From positions 1 through 63,906 of the forward strand of contig JAJTFC010000011.1 of the NCBI GenBank assembly GCA_021298315.1: a stretch of 63,906 nucleotides of DNA, written 5' to 3'. Shown one piece after another: positions 1 through 8,155 of the stretch (position 1 is its first letter; each line of letters opens with the position of its first letter). Origin of the DNA: Planctomycetaceae bacterium. GTDB lineage: Bacteria > Planctomycetota > Planctomycetia > Pirellulales > Pirellulaceae. The notes beneath the pieces are model-generated. The model saw only the letters and a program-made list of their open reading frames with translations. It was not told where the DNA came from and did no database searches. Both the position numbers and the translations under genes were made by a program.

Positions 1-67
1 ATGCTGGTTGTGTCCGATCCGATCCTGTGGTTCGTTTGGATCCATAAGATTCACCCATTAGGACCGA

Positions 68-88
68 ACCGCTGCACGTACCCTACGG
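68..88 (+). repeat. 21-bp dispersed motif, copy A
   Basis: This 21-bp stretch ends in CACGTACCCTACGG. It recurs with one mismatch, in inverted orientation, at 35808-35828, also in intergenic DNA next to a hairpin. No gene was recognised in the first 210 bases. An open frame from base 1 to 114 has no recognisable product. Confidence 0.4.
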
Positions 89-157
89 GGAAGCGTCCGT
101 ACACTTTCGCTTGACTCTTTACATGCCCTCAGACGCGCCTCGCAGGCTCGGCGGGAA

Positions 158-177
158 GACGGCTGGGGACAGCCGTC
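158..177. terminator. Possible terminator hairpin downstream of the DUF1549 gene
   Basis: A perfect 8-bp stem (GACGGCTG / CAGCCGTC) with a GGGA loop lies about 35 bp past the 3' end of the minus-strand gene. There is no clear T tract, so its role as a terminator is only inferred from position. Confidence 0.3.
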
Positions 178-210
178 GTACTATGGGACAATCGTCGAAC
201 AATGGGGTCC

Positions 211-1923
211 CTAGTGGTTCCACTGGAACTCAGAACTGTTGAGCAACACCCAATACAGATCGCTTAACTTGCTGCTGCGTTCCTCGCCTCTCTTGCCGGC
301 AATCCGCTCTACAAAATAAGCTTGCTCATGCTCGTCCGCCGGCCTGTTGAGCGTCGATAGAAACGCTGTCTGCACGGCTGTCGCATCGTCCTTGGCCAAT
401 CCCGCTATCCGCGTCGATGCGTTCATGATCGGATTGTTCCCAATCCGCTCCGATAAATACTTGCCATTCATCATCAGCAACCGCTGCGGCACCGTCACCG
501 ACTGCTCGGCAAACTCGTCCTCGCCTCGACTCCCATAGGCCGCCGTAAACTCATTGACCCCTCCAAACATCTCCAATCGCGATAGGATCGAACTCGATGC
601 GTCAATGGTCTTGAGCCGACAAGCCTGATGCACCGTTGCTGCCATCTGCTCGGGCCTTAACTGCGTGATCGGAAAGATCGCCCAAGCCTTCTCGTACTTG
701 GGATCAATCTCCATCTCCTGCTGCTCATCGGCTTGTGACCAGCGAGAATCGAGCTGATACACCCCCGTACCTACAATCACTCGCACAAGCCGCTTGATGT
801 CATAACCATTCTTGATGAAATCATCGACCAAAGGCTCTAAACCACTCGGATAGGGACCTTGGGCAGGTATGTCATCGATGGGCTCGACCAACGGTCTGCC
901 GGTCATGATCGCCCACGTCCGATTGACCGCCGCTCGGGCAAACGCGCGATTGCTCTTGTGCGTGACCCAATCGGCTAAACCCTCCCTTCGAGTCGGATCT
1001 TGGCTGCACCATCGCTCCTCAAAAGGAACCTTGGGCTCAACCTGGGTCTCGCTGTCCTGACCTAAATACTTGGTCTTGTAAGCCTCCCCCTGGTTCTTTA
1101 ATCCGCTAAACGGATTCTCCATGCGAATCCCACCAAAATAAGCCGCCAACTGATGGAAGTCGCTCTGCTGACCAACCCTCAAGGATTCATCGCCTGTCTC
1201 TTCATGCGAACTTTCGGATTTAGGAAACTTGACGTTCCCCAAGTAATCGTTGTGGCATTGCAAGCAGTCGATCCGCATGGCAAGGAAGGCTCGCGATGTG
1301 CGACCAGCAAGCCTGATCGCATCGGGCTTGTTGGTATCCGCTTCGTCCATCGTCGCGGTAAGAAAGTTGACTTCGGGACTATCGGTCCATGAACCACGGG
1401 CAACAAGGATCTTGCGAACGAGCTTGTCATAAGCCATGTTCTCTTCAAAGCGATCGGCCAGCCAATCGACATACTTGCGACGGCGGTAGATCAAGAACGG
1501 GCCATTGCTGGTTCCGACCGTCGCACGCGCAAAACGCTCGGCCAAATGGTCGGCCCAGCGACGATCGGCCAGCAAATACTCGGTCCACCAAGCGATCCGC
1601 TGATCTTCGGGGATCTTCTCGAGCGATCGGTACTCTTCGAGCGATAGGCCGTTACCAACCATCCCCAAACTGATCCGCCTTGCGACCGTATACCAAGGTG
1701 CCTGGGGTGCTGGCATTAACCCTTGATTCTCCCACGCTTGCTTGAACTCCAAATCGACTTTACCGGCAGCTTGTCGGATCGATCCGTCGAACTTCGGTTG
1801 GATCTGTTCGGGCCGTTTGAGCAAGACTGGGCGGTGCGTGGTGGCTCCGAGGATCCCCAGCACGATCGCAAGTGCGGTTCCCAAAAACACCAACCTTTTG
1901 ATCCTGGTTCGCTCTCTAATCAT
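211..1923 (-). CDS. DUF1549/DUF1553-type cytochrome-like secreted protein
   Basis: A 570-residue protein with an N-terminal membrane or signal segment (residues ~10-28). It has the layout of planctomycete DUF1549 (PSCyt2) plus DUF1553 (PSD1) proteins: an N-terminal block with WADHLAERF-like text, a CLQCH motif resembling a c-type haem site, and a C-terminal block containing NRTWAIMTGRP and a QRLLMMNG stretch. The family is very abundant in planctomycetes and its biochemical role is unknown. It is often linked to sulfatase or polysaccharide loci, but no sulfatase is present here. It is shorter than many family members. It is the last gene of a three-gene minus-strand operon, 9 bp after the J-domain-like gene. 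The family is clear; the function is not. Confidence 0.85.
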   Translation of the reverse strand: MIRERTRIKRLVFLGTALAIVLGILGATTHRPVLLKRPEQIQPKFDGSIRQAAGKVDLEFKQAWENQGLMPAPQAPWYTVARRISLGMVGNGLSLEEYRSLEKIPEDQRIAWWTEYLLADRRWADHLAERFARATVGTSNGPFLIYRRRKYVDWLADRFEENMAYDKLVRKILVARGSWTDSPEVNFLTATMDEADTNKPDAIRLAGRTSRAFLAMRIDCLQCHNDYLGNVKFPKSESSHEETGDESLRVGQQSDFHQLAAYFGGIRMENPFSGLKNQGEAYKTKYLGQDSETQVEPKVPFEERWCSQDPTRREGLADWVTHKSNRAFARAAVNRTWAIMTGRPLVEPIDDIPAQGPYPSGLEPLVDDFIKNGYDIKRLVRVIVGTGVYQLDSRWSQADEQQEMEIDPKYEKAWAIFPITQLRPEQMAATVHQACRLKTIDASSSILSRLEMFGGVNEFTAAYGSRGEDEFAEQSVTVPQRLLMMNGKYLSERIGNNPIMNASTRIAGLAKDDATAVQTAFLSTLNRPADEHEQAYFVERIAGKRGEERSSKLSDLYWVLLNSSEFQWNH

Positions 1924-1932
1924 GATAGAGGT

Positions 1933-3726
1933 TTATTCGTACTTGTCGGTCAAAAATTGCTTTAAGTCTGCCCGAACACTCTCTTTCCCGGCAGAGCGTT
2001 CAAACCAACCATCGATCCGCTTGGTGATCAATTTGTTGACTTGAGCTTGTTCTTGATAGTACGGGTTTAATGAAAAATAGATGGCCCTGGCGGCAACATC
2101 CACTGGATCGGATTCGCTGAGCCCCAAATCCGACAAGGCGGCGGCGATTCCAAGCGGAAGCTTATCCCATGTGTAAGTCTTGTTCTCCCCTTTTTCACGA
2201 ATGATGAGCTTCTCTGCAGTCGCTTCGACGATACTGACCTCGGCTGCACCAACCTTCATCGAAGATGCACCCTTGGCTTTCTTCTTTGCTTCTTCGAACG
2301 ACTCGACGTAGATCTTATAGAGTTGGCCGGCTTGATCGAGCCGAAGCGTTTGTTCCTTGCCCTCCTTGGTGAGGGCCTTATCCAATAGACTTGCCATCAG
2401 GGGTTCGAATTTTTTGAGGTCACCTTTGACAAGCAAGTCTTTGGCTTGGGTCATCGATGTCTTCCATTCGGGAGTTTCGCCTGTGGGGGCGGGTGCAGGA
2501 GGAGGCTCGGGTTTCATCTCCTCGGGTTTCATTTCCGGGGGCTTGGGCATCGGCTCGGCAGTTGCAGCCGGATCGATTCCAACCGGATCCTTTGGAGCAG
2601 GATCCTTTGGAGCAGGATCCGTCTCGGGCATATTGGCCTGGGCGCTCATGGATGGATCTGCTGTTGGATTGTCCGATGGATCGCGATTGACGGAAGGGAG
2701 ATTGGGAAGTGGAGTATCTGAACCTGGTCTTCCCTTGCGAGCCTTGTTCGGAGCGATCACCAGTTCAGGGTTTTTCTTGGGCGATGTTTCCGCGGACGCC
2801 GAGTTGTCTACGGGGGTGTTTGGTGCGACTTCGCGAGGCGAGTTCTTTTCTTGTTGGGCGAGTTGCATGCGGTTGGAGATGAATCGGTAGCTGGAGATTC
2901 CTAGGAATGCAAGTGCAGCAAGGATCATCGATCCGACGGCAAGCAGATTGCGTCGCTTTCGTGATTTGCGAAGTTGCTCGACAAGGTCGGCGGGTTTAGA
3001 AGCAGCAGGAGTTGCGGAGCTTACGCTGGCCGCTTCGCCTGGAGCTTCGGTTTTGGATTTACCCCCTTTGCGATCTGCGGCGATGAGCCATGCGGGGGCC
3101 TGTTCTTGCGCAGGCTCGGTCTTGAGCGACATGAGCATCAGCGATGGGAACAGTTCTGAGAGTTCAGCCCGTCGTTTATCGACGCTGAAATTCATTGCGG
3201 TCGATGCACCGCTCGAGGCTGGGGCTTGGTTCGAAAACCCAACCATGTAGGGTTGCATCGGATCTCCCGAAGGCAGGAGCTGCGATGCGTTCGATACGGG
3301 GCTTGGGTCTGACTTGCTTGCACTGGACTTGCTTGCATTGGACTTGGACGAAGAAGTTGCCAGGATGCCGATGGAGGCTGTGGTCGTAGCAGTAGCGGTA
3401 TTGCCTAGTGCTTGTTGTTTTTTCTGCGACTCAAAGAGTTTCGCTAGCTGGCTATCGTAAGCCGTTTTCTTGGAGGGGTCGAGCAAGATCGCTTGGGCCT
3501 GCCTGAGGAGTTTATTGACCAGTTGCAGCGAGGTTGCGGCACCTTTGTTTTCTTTATCGGTGTTTTCGCCTTTTCGAATCATTTCCCAAGCGGCTTGCAG
3601 GGCTGTTTCGATATTCGATTTGTCGGAGCAGAAGGGTTCTAAGCCGAGGACTTGGTAATAGTCTAGTTGTGAGACTTTGAGTCGACGTTGCAGGTGTTGT
3701 TCGATTGCCGAGATGATTTCGTTCAT
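1933..3726 (-). CDS. J-domain-like membrane protein
   Basis: A 597-residue protein. Residues ~20-95 read like a J domain (DYYQVLGLEPF, then a C-terminal ILLDPSKKTAYDSQL helix), but the HPD tripeptide that stimulates DnaK is not visible. That suggests a divergent adaptor rather than a working co-chaperone. After a Ser/Ala-rich linker there is one membrane helix (~259-280), a Pro/Lys/Glu-rich stretch (~300-425) with repeated PAPKDP units, and a soluble C-terminal domain of ~170 residues that I do not recognise. It sits between a small membrane protein (8 bp upstream) and the DUF1549 gene (9 bp downstream), so a shared envelope role is likely but unproven. Confidence 0.7.
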   Translation of the reverse strand: MNEIISAIEQHLQRRLKVSQLDYYQVLGLEPFCSDKSNIETALQAAWEMIRKGENTDKENKGAATSLQLVNKLLRQAQAILLDPSKKTAYDSQLAKLFESQKKQQALGNTATATTTASIGILATSSSKSNASKSSASKSDPSPVSNASQLLPSGDPMQPYMVGFSNQAPASSGASTAMNFSVDKRRAELSELFPSLMLMSLKTEPAQEQAPAWLIAADRKGGKSKTEAPGEAASVSSATPAASKPADLVEQLRKSRKRRNLLAVGSMILAALAFLGISSYRFISNRMQLAQQEKNSPREVAPNTPVDNSASAETSPKKNPELVIAPNKARKGRPGSDTPLPNLPSVNRDPSDNPTADPSMSAQANMPETDPAPKDPAPKDPVGIDPAATAEPMPKPPEMKPEEMKPEPPPAPAPTGETPEWKTSMTQAKDLLVKGDLKKFEPLMASLLDKALTKEGKEQTLRLDQAGQLYKIYVESFEEAKKKAKGASSMKVGAAEVSIVEATAEKLIIREKGENKTYTWDKLPLGIAAALSDLGLSESDPVDVAARAIYFSLNPYYQEQAQVNKLITKRIDGWFERSAGKESVRADLKQFLTDKYE

Positions 3727-3734
3727 GACGAATG

Positions 3735-4130
3735 TTAGCTTTCCATGGTGAATTCTTTTTCGTCCTCGAACTCTTGGCGAAGCCGGCGATCGAGTCTTTT
3801 TTGTTGGAACAGGATGAAGTTTCTGAGCATGCTGATCCAGATCATCATCAATAAGGGAGAGCTGTAGCAGAGCAACAGCAGAAACAGGTGTGCGGATCGC
3901 GAGTTCTCGTTGGCGGCTTGTCCGGTGCTAATCCCGAAGAGATCCCTAATTCCATTCGAGAAGCTTGGGATTCGAGCGGCTAGGGCAAGCAGCAGCGCGC
4001 AGCCTGCGAAAACTGTCATCGAGACAAAGAGCATCCAAAGCCGGATCGTTGGAGCCGATCGGGTAGGGGAAGCAAACGGAGACTCTTGGGAGTTTGGTCG
4101 GGGGGGCAAGGCTTGTGTCTCCTGGTGCAA
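3735..4130 (-). CDS. Small two-helix membrane protein
   Basis: 131 residues if a TTG start at 4130 is used. An in-frame stop lies seven codons upstream and there is no ATG before residue 33 (4034), so the start is uncertain. Two hydrophobic helices (residues ~30-52 and ~82-108) are followed by a basic, then acidic, cytoplasmic-looking tail (LDRRLRQEFEDEKEF). The family is not recognised. It is the first gene of the three-gene minus-strand operon, with an 8-bp gap to the J-domain-like gene, and is divergent from the Gly-rich lipoprotein gene. Confidence 0.55.
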   Translation of the reverse strand: MHQETQALPPRPNSQESPFASPTRSAPTIRLWMLFVSMTVFAGCALLLALAARIPSFSNGIRDLFGISTGQAANENSRSAHLFLLLLCYSSPLLMMIWISMLRNFILFQQKRLDRRLRQEFEDEKEFTMES

Positions 4131-4300
4131 TTTGGTTGGGTTACGCTGTCAAAACCCTACCGGGGGCGATCGAAGCTCTGAAAAATCGACCTTCCTAACA
4201 ATATACAGTCGCCGGGAGTGGACAACGCGAAATACACTACAGATAATGGCAATTCTTGTCCGGTTGCTTTTTCAACTCTTTCTTTCGATGGGGCTTACCC

Positions 4301-6889
4301 ATGAAGTTTCGTCTTGCGTTCCTGCTTGGGGTAATGTTCAGTTCCACATTGGTCGGATGTGGATCTAAGAAAACTGAGGTTGCATCGACCGATGCGCAAA
4401 GCACACCGGCTCCAAGCACTCCGGCTCAAAACGCACCGTCAAGTGGTTCGGCAGCACCCGCTGGAAGCACCGGTCAGGAATCGGGTGGTCCTCCTGCTCC
4501 TGCGTCGCTTGGTAGCGGCGGTGGATCTGGTGGTCCTCCCGTTCCGGCTTCGATCGGTAGCGGTGGTGGCGGCGGATCCGGTGGTCCTCCCGTTCCGGCT
4601 TCCATTGGTAGCGGCGGTGGATCCGGTGGTCCTCCTGTTCCGGCTTCGATCGGCAGCGGCGGCGGAGCTGGCGGTCCTCCTGTTCCAGCTTCGATTGGCA
4701 GTGGTGGTGGGCCTGGTGGTCCTCCTGCTCCTGCTTCGCTCGGCAGTGGTGGTGGGCCTGGTGGTCCTCCTGCTGCCGCGTCGCTCGGTAGCGGCGGAGG
4801 AGCCTCGGGCAATCTGCTGAGTGCTGGTGGTGGTAGCAACCAAGGCGCAGGAATCAGTGGAGTTGGTTTTGGTAGTACCGGAAACGAGTCCGATCCGGGC
4901 GAGGGTGGAGTCGGGTTTGCCGGAGTTCAAGGGGCCGGTGGTCCGGGAGCTAGTTCCACCGGTAATGGTGGAATGCAAAATTCGCCAAGCAATACTCCTC
5001 CTGCAATCCCAGAAGTCGAATTGACTCTTGAGGACCGAGCCGTCTTGGCTTTCCAAGCAGGCAATGCACCGCGAGCTTATGCACTCTATCAAGCTCATCT
5101 ATTGCAAGTGCCCAACGACGAAGCTCAAAGTACGGCTGATAAGTATCGATGGGACAAGAAGCGGATCGTCCCGCGCATGGGTTATAGTTTTGCGGTGGGA
5201 TTGATCGTTAAGAAGGGGGCACAAGTTAAAGAACTCAAACCGGTCGGAACACCTCTTGCCCAACTTACTGGCCAAGGTGGTGGAGCCGCAGGTGGGGGCG
5301 GTGGGTTCCCTGGTCGAGCACTCGGGGGTGCAGGCGGCCCGCAAGGTTTGGGGCTTGGTGGACCATCGGGCGAGGCGCCCGCTGAAGGCGTGCGTCGACT
5401 GCCCGCCCAGGAGCTCAGTGATGCTGCGGGCAATTATGCAGCGGCCTTTGTGGATGCCTTCAATAAGGCTCACAGTGAAGGAAATTGGTCCGAAGGATTT
5501 CGGGATTACTCGTACGGTTCGCTTTCGTTACCTCCAAGTCTCTCTGGGCTAACTGGCCTACTATCGAAAGGTGGGGCAGGTGCTGCTGGAGGAGCCGGTG
5601 GCTTCGGTAGTTTCGGCGGAGGATTGGGCGGAGTTTCTTTTGGTGGCCCTGGTGCTCCTACAGCCGGAGGCGGTCCTCCAGCAGGATTAGGTGCTGGCCC
5701 AGGTGGCCCACCAGCGGGCTACGGTGGAGGCAGATCGGGTGGCCCACCAGCAGGCTACAGTGGCGGCGGTGCGGGTGGACCTCCAGCAGGTTATGGTGGT
5801 GGCGGCGCAGGTGGACCTCCAGCAGGTTACAATGGCGGTGGATCGGGTGGTCCTCCAGCAGGCTACAATGGCGGTGGATCAGGTGGTCCTCCAGCAGGTT
5901 ACGGTGGCGGTGGAGCGGGTGGACCTCCGGCAGGTTACGGTGGCGCGGCACCTGGCGGTGCGCAGCCGGGTGCTCCCTCGGGTGGAACTCCGGGGTTGAA
6001 GTTTCTTCCACCACCACAGGCTCCTCAGATTGGCCAAGGTCCTGGATCGGGAGTAGGCTTAGAACCAGGTGCAGCAGGCTTAGGTGCAGGAAGCAGTCCT
6101 GGATCGGGAGCCTCGCTTGAACCAGGAGCCGCCGGGCTTGGTGCTCCGGGGCTTGGGGCCGGCGGACTTGGTGCTGGATTCCCAGGGGGTGGGTTCCCGG
6201 GTGGTGGTCCAGGTTTTGGTGGAGGTGCAGCGGCTCCATCGGGGCCATCGTTGTCGAATCTACAGCAGTACATCAAGAACTTTGATGCCAACGATATTCA
6301 GTTGCCAAGCGGCTGGACCGCGCTGGGCTCGGGATTGGTTTACATTGGTAGTGGCGATAGCCTTGCTGATTTAACCAAACGGGCCAACGAAGCCCACTTC
6401 GATGGACTCATCGTTTTTGAGGTGGATGCATCGATGGTCATCGCGAATCGAACGATCAAAAACGATTGCCGTATTCGCGCAGTGAATTTGAAAGCGGCCA
6501 AGGATGCCAAGGACAAAGCGTTTACTTCCAGTTCGCTCAACAATCGCGAAGTCGCTTTGGATAAGAATCCTGAGACGAAGATCGATAATGCGGTCAGTGC
6601 ATTCATGCAAAGACTCCAAGAGGCTTACATGCTCGAAGATCTTCCGAACCTTCCGGCCGAATCGGTCAAGAAGAAACGGCTTCCAGCATTGGCTGCAGAT
6701 ACGAGCCGAACTGTCTTGGATCGACTTGCAGAAGTTCAACTCTACTTCTCCAAAGGTCTCATCGATGAGACTTTGAAAGTCGATGCTTTCGGTGCCATAG
6801 CAGGTCCGGATGGACAGGTATTGGCAACAGGTACTCTCGACGAGAGACTACCGGTGATTGCAAGGATTATCAAACGCGACTACGAGTAG
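4301..6889 (+). CDS. Gly/Pro-rich repeat lipoprotein
   Basis: The ATG at 4301 is chosen because it gives a lipoprotein signal (MKFRLAFLLG..., lipobox LVGC). An upstream in-frame ATG at 4256 would bury the signal. The protein is 862 residues. Two low-complexity arrays stand out: about seven units of ~15 residues built on GGPPVPASIGSGGG (4486-4815) and about seven 12-residue units built on GGPPAGYxGGGx (5670-5945). Between and after them are more ordinary blocks, including a C-terminal domain (~6240-6889) of about 215 residues that is not recognised. It is likely anchored to a membrane facing the periplasm. The arrays are open to slippage, so length polymorphism between strains is expected. Confidence 0.75.
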   Translation: MKFRLAFLLGVMFSSTLVGCGSKKTEVASTDAQSTPAPSTPAQNAPSSGSAAPAGSTGQESGGPPAPASLGSGGGSGGPPVPASIGSGGGGGSGGPPVPASIGSGGGSGGPPVPASIGSGGGAGGPPVPASIGSGGGPGGPPAPASLGSGGGPGGPPAAASLGSGGGASGNLLSAGGGSNQGAGISGVGFGSTGNESDPGEGGVGFAGVQGAGGPGASSTGNGGMQNSPSNTPPAIPEVELTLEDRAVLAFQAGNAPRAYALYQAHLLQVPNDEAQSTADKYRWDKKRIVPRMGYSFAVGLIVKKGAQVKELKPVGTPLAQLTGQGGGAAGGGGGFPGRALGGAGGPQGLGLGGPSGEAPAEGVRRLPAQELSDAAGNYAAAFVDAFNKAHSEGNWSEGFRDYSYGSLSLPPSLSGLTGLLSKGGAGAAGGAGGFGSFGGGLGGVSFGGPGAPTAGGGPPAGLGAGPGGPPAGYGGGRSGGPPAGYSGGGAGGPPAGYGGGGAGGPPAGYNGGGSGGPPAGYNGGGSGGPPAGYGGGGAGGPPAGYGGAAPGGAQPGAPSGGTPGLKFLPPPQAPQIGQGPGSGVGLEPGAAGLGAGSSPGSGASLEPGAAGLGAPGLGAGGLGAGFPGGGFPGGGPGFGGGAAAPSGPSLSNLQQYIKNFDANDIQLPSGWTALGSGLVYIGSGDSLADLTKRANEAHFDGLIVFEVDASMVIANRTIKNDCRIRAVNLKAAKDAKDKAFTSSSLNNREVALDKNPETKIDNAVSAFMQRLQEAYMLEDLPNLPAESVKKKRLPALAADTSRTVLDRLAEVQLYFSKGLIDETLKVDAFGAIAGPDGQVLATGTLDERLPVIARIIKRDYE
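4486..4815 (+). repeat. In-frame tandem repeat, ~45-bp unit
   Basis: About seven imperfect units encode GGPP(V/A)PAS(I/L)GSGGG plus one variable residue. One unit is two codons longer. All unit changes keep the reading frame. Confidence 0.85.
5670..5945 (+). repeat. In-frame tandem repeat, 36-bp unit
   Basis: About seven units encode GGPPAGYxGGGx, where x is mostly G, S, N, A or R. The array is separate in unit length and sequence from the one at 4486-4815 in the same gene. Confidence 0.85.
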
Positions 6890-6956
6890 TTCGCGATCGC
6901 GGTGCAGGCTCCGGATCCATGATAAGATCCACTCCAATTTGAAGGGTAAATGATCG

Positions 6957-8006
6957 ATGAAACGCTTTGGTCGAAGTTTGGTATGCGGTGGTTTGGTCTT
7001 GCTGTCGGTTGCTTTGCAACCCCTAGCGGTCATGGCTCAAGATCTGTGGTTGAATCTGCCGGGAGCCGCTGGCAAGCCTGGGTCTGGCAAGAAAGTGGTT
7101 TTGATTTCCGGCGATGAAGAGTACCGGAGCGAAGAAGCCCTGCCGATGTTGGCCAAGATTCTATCGGAGCAGCACGGTTTTCATTGCACCGTTCACTTTG
7201 CGATCCATCCGGAGACCAAGACGGTCGATCCAAACTACTCGAGCAACATCCCTGGGCTCGAACAACTCGACGACGCCGATTTCATGGTGATGTTCCTGCG
7301 GTTCAGAGCCTTGCCACCTGAGCAGATGAAGCATATCGATCAATTCGTTCGGGCCGGCAAGCCACTGCTTGCGATTCGCACTGCCACCCATCCGTTCAAT
7401 TTTGGGGACGGCAATCACCCTTATGCACACTGGTCTTGGAATAACGGCAAGTGGCAAGGTGGATTCGGGCAGCAGGTTGTCGGAGAGACTTGGGTCTCGC
7501 ACCACGGGGTACACAACGGTCAGGCCACACGCGGGGTGATCAATCCCAAGCATGCGGATGCTCCGATCCTCAAGGGCGTTGCGGATGTTTTTGGTCCGAC
7601 CGATGTGTATGGAGTGGTCCATTTGCCAGCCGATGCACAGGTGGTCATGTACGGACAAGTCCTTTCGGGGATGAAGCCCACCGATCCGCCATTGGAGGGA
7701 GAGAAGAACAATCCAATGCAACCGTTGGTTTGGACCAAGAGTTACAAGATGCCCGCGTTGAACGATTTGGCAGAGGGTAAGGAGGGCAAGGCGATCGGTT
7801 CGACGATTGGCGCGGCGGTCGATTTGCTCAGCGAGGATCTTCGCCGTCTGTTTGTCAACGGTATCTATTGGGGAACTGGTTTAGAGGTGCCTGCCAAAGC
7901 CAGCGTAGCGATTGCGGAGTCTTATAAACCCAGTTACTTTGGGTTCAAGGACAAGGCATTCTTTACCAACCAAAAGATCCTGCCGAAGGATCTTCTAAAG
8001 AATTAG
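6957..8006 (+). CDS. ThuA-like domain secreted protein
   Basis: 349 residues with a Sec-type signal peptide (residues 1-27, ending VMAQ). The mature part matches the ThuA-like / trehalose-utilisation fold, a class I glutamine-amidotransferase-like Rossmann domain: KKVVLISGDEEYRSEEALPML near the start, then DADFMVMFLRFRALPPEQ and LLAIRTATHPF. These proteins are common in planctomycetes, often near sugar oxidoreductases, and their reaction is unknown. The gene lies 67 bp after the Gly-rich lipoprotein gene. A 9-bp tandem repeat begins one base after its stop codon. Confidence 0.8.
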   Translation: MKRFGRSLVCGGLVLLSVALQPLAVMAQDLWLNLPGAAGKPGSGKKVVLISGDEEYRSEEALPMLAKILSEQHGFHCTVHFAIHPETKTVDPNYSSNIPGLEQLDDADFMVMFLRFRALPPEQMKHIDQFVRAGKPLLAIRTATHPFNFGDGNHPYAHWSWNNGKWQGGFGQQVVGETWVSHHGVHNGQATRGVINPKHADAPILKGVADVFGPTDVYGVVHLPADAQVVMYGQVLSGMKPTDPPLEGEKNNPMQPLVWTKSYKMPALNDLAEGKEGKAIGSTIGAAVDLLSEDLRRLFVNGIYWGTGLEVPAKASVAIAESYKPSYFGFKDKAFFTNQKILPKDLLKN

Positions 8007-8007
8007 A

Positions 8008-8061
8008 GTCTGATCCGTCTGATCCGTCTGATCTGTCTGATCTGTCTGATCTGTCTGATCT
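8008..8061 (+). repeat. 9-bp tandem repeat, six copies
   Basis: Six exact or near-exact units of GTCTGATC(C/T) begin one base after the TAG of the ThuA-like gene. A related array in the opposite orientation starts on the stop codon of the gene ending at 32481. Confidence 0.95.
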
Positions 8062-8155
8062 GAGTCCTGGGCGAGGTCGGCCATTTTGGCAACTTCGTTT
8101 TCGGGCCAATGGTTTTGCTTGGTATGTTAGGCTTTCGCTCTTTTCTTGAGGGTGC

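Noticed and set aside
2357-2890. 177-codon plus-strand frame rich in Gly/Ser
   Set aside because: It is antisense to the Pro/Lys-rich linker of the J-domain-like gene.
4439-6248. Long minus-strand and alternate-frame ORFs in the lipoprotein gene
   Set aside because: They are antisense or frame-shifted shadows of the Gly/Pro repeats and have biased Pro/Arg/His/Val composition.
8008-8061. CRISPR-like array
   Set aside because: The units are contiguous 9-mers with no spacers.
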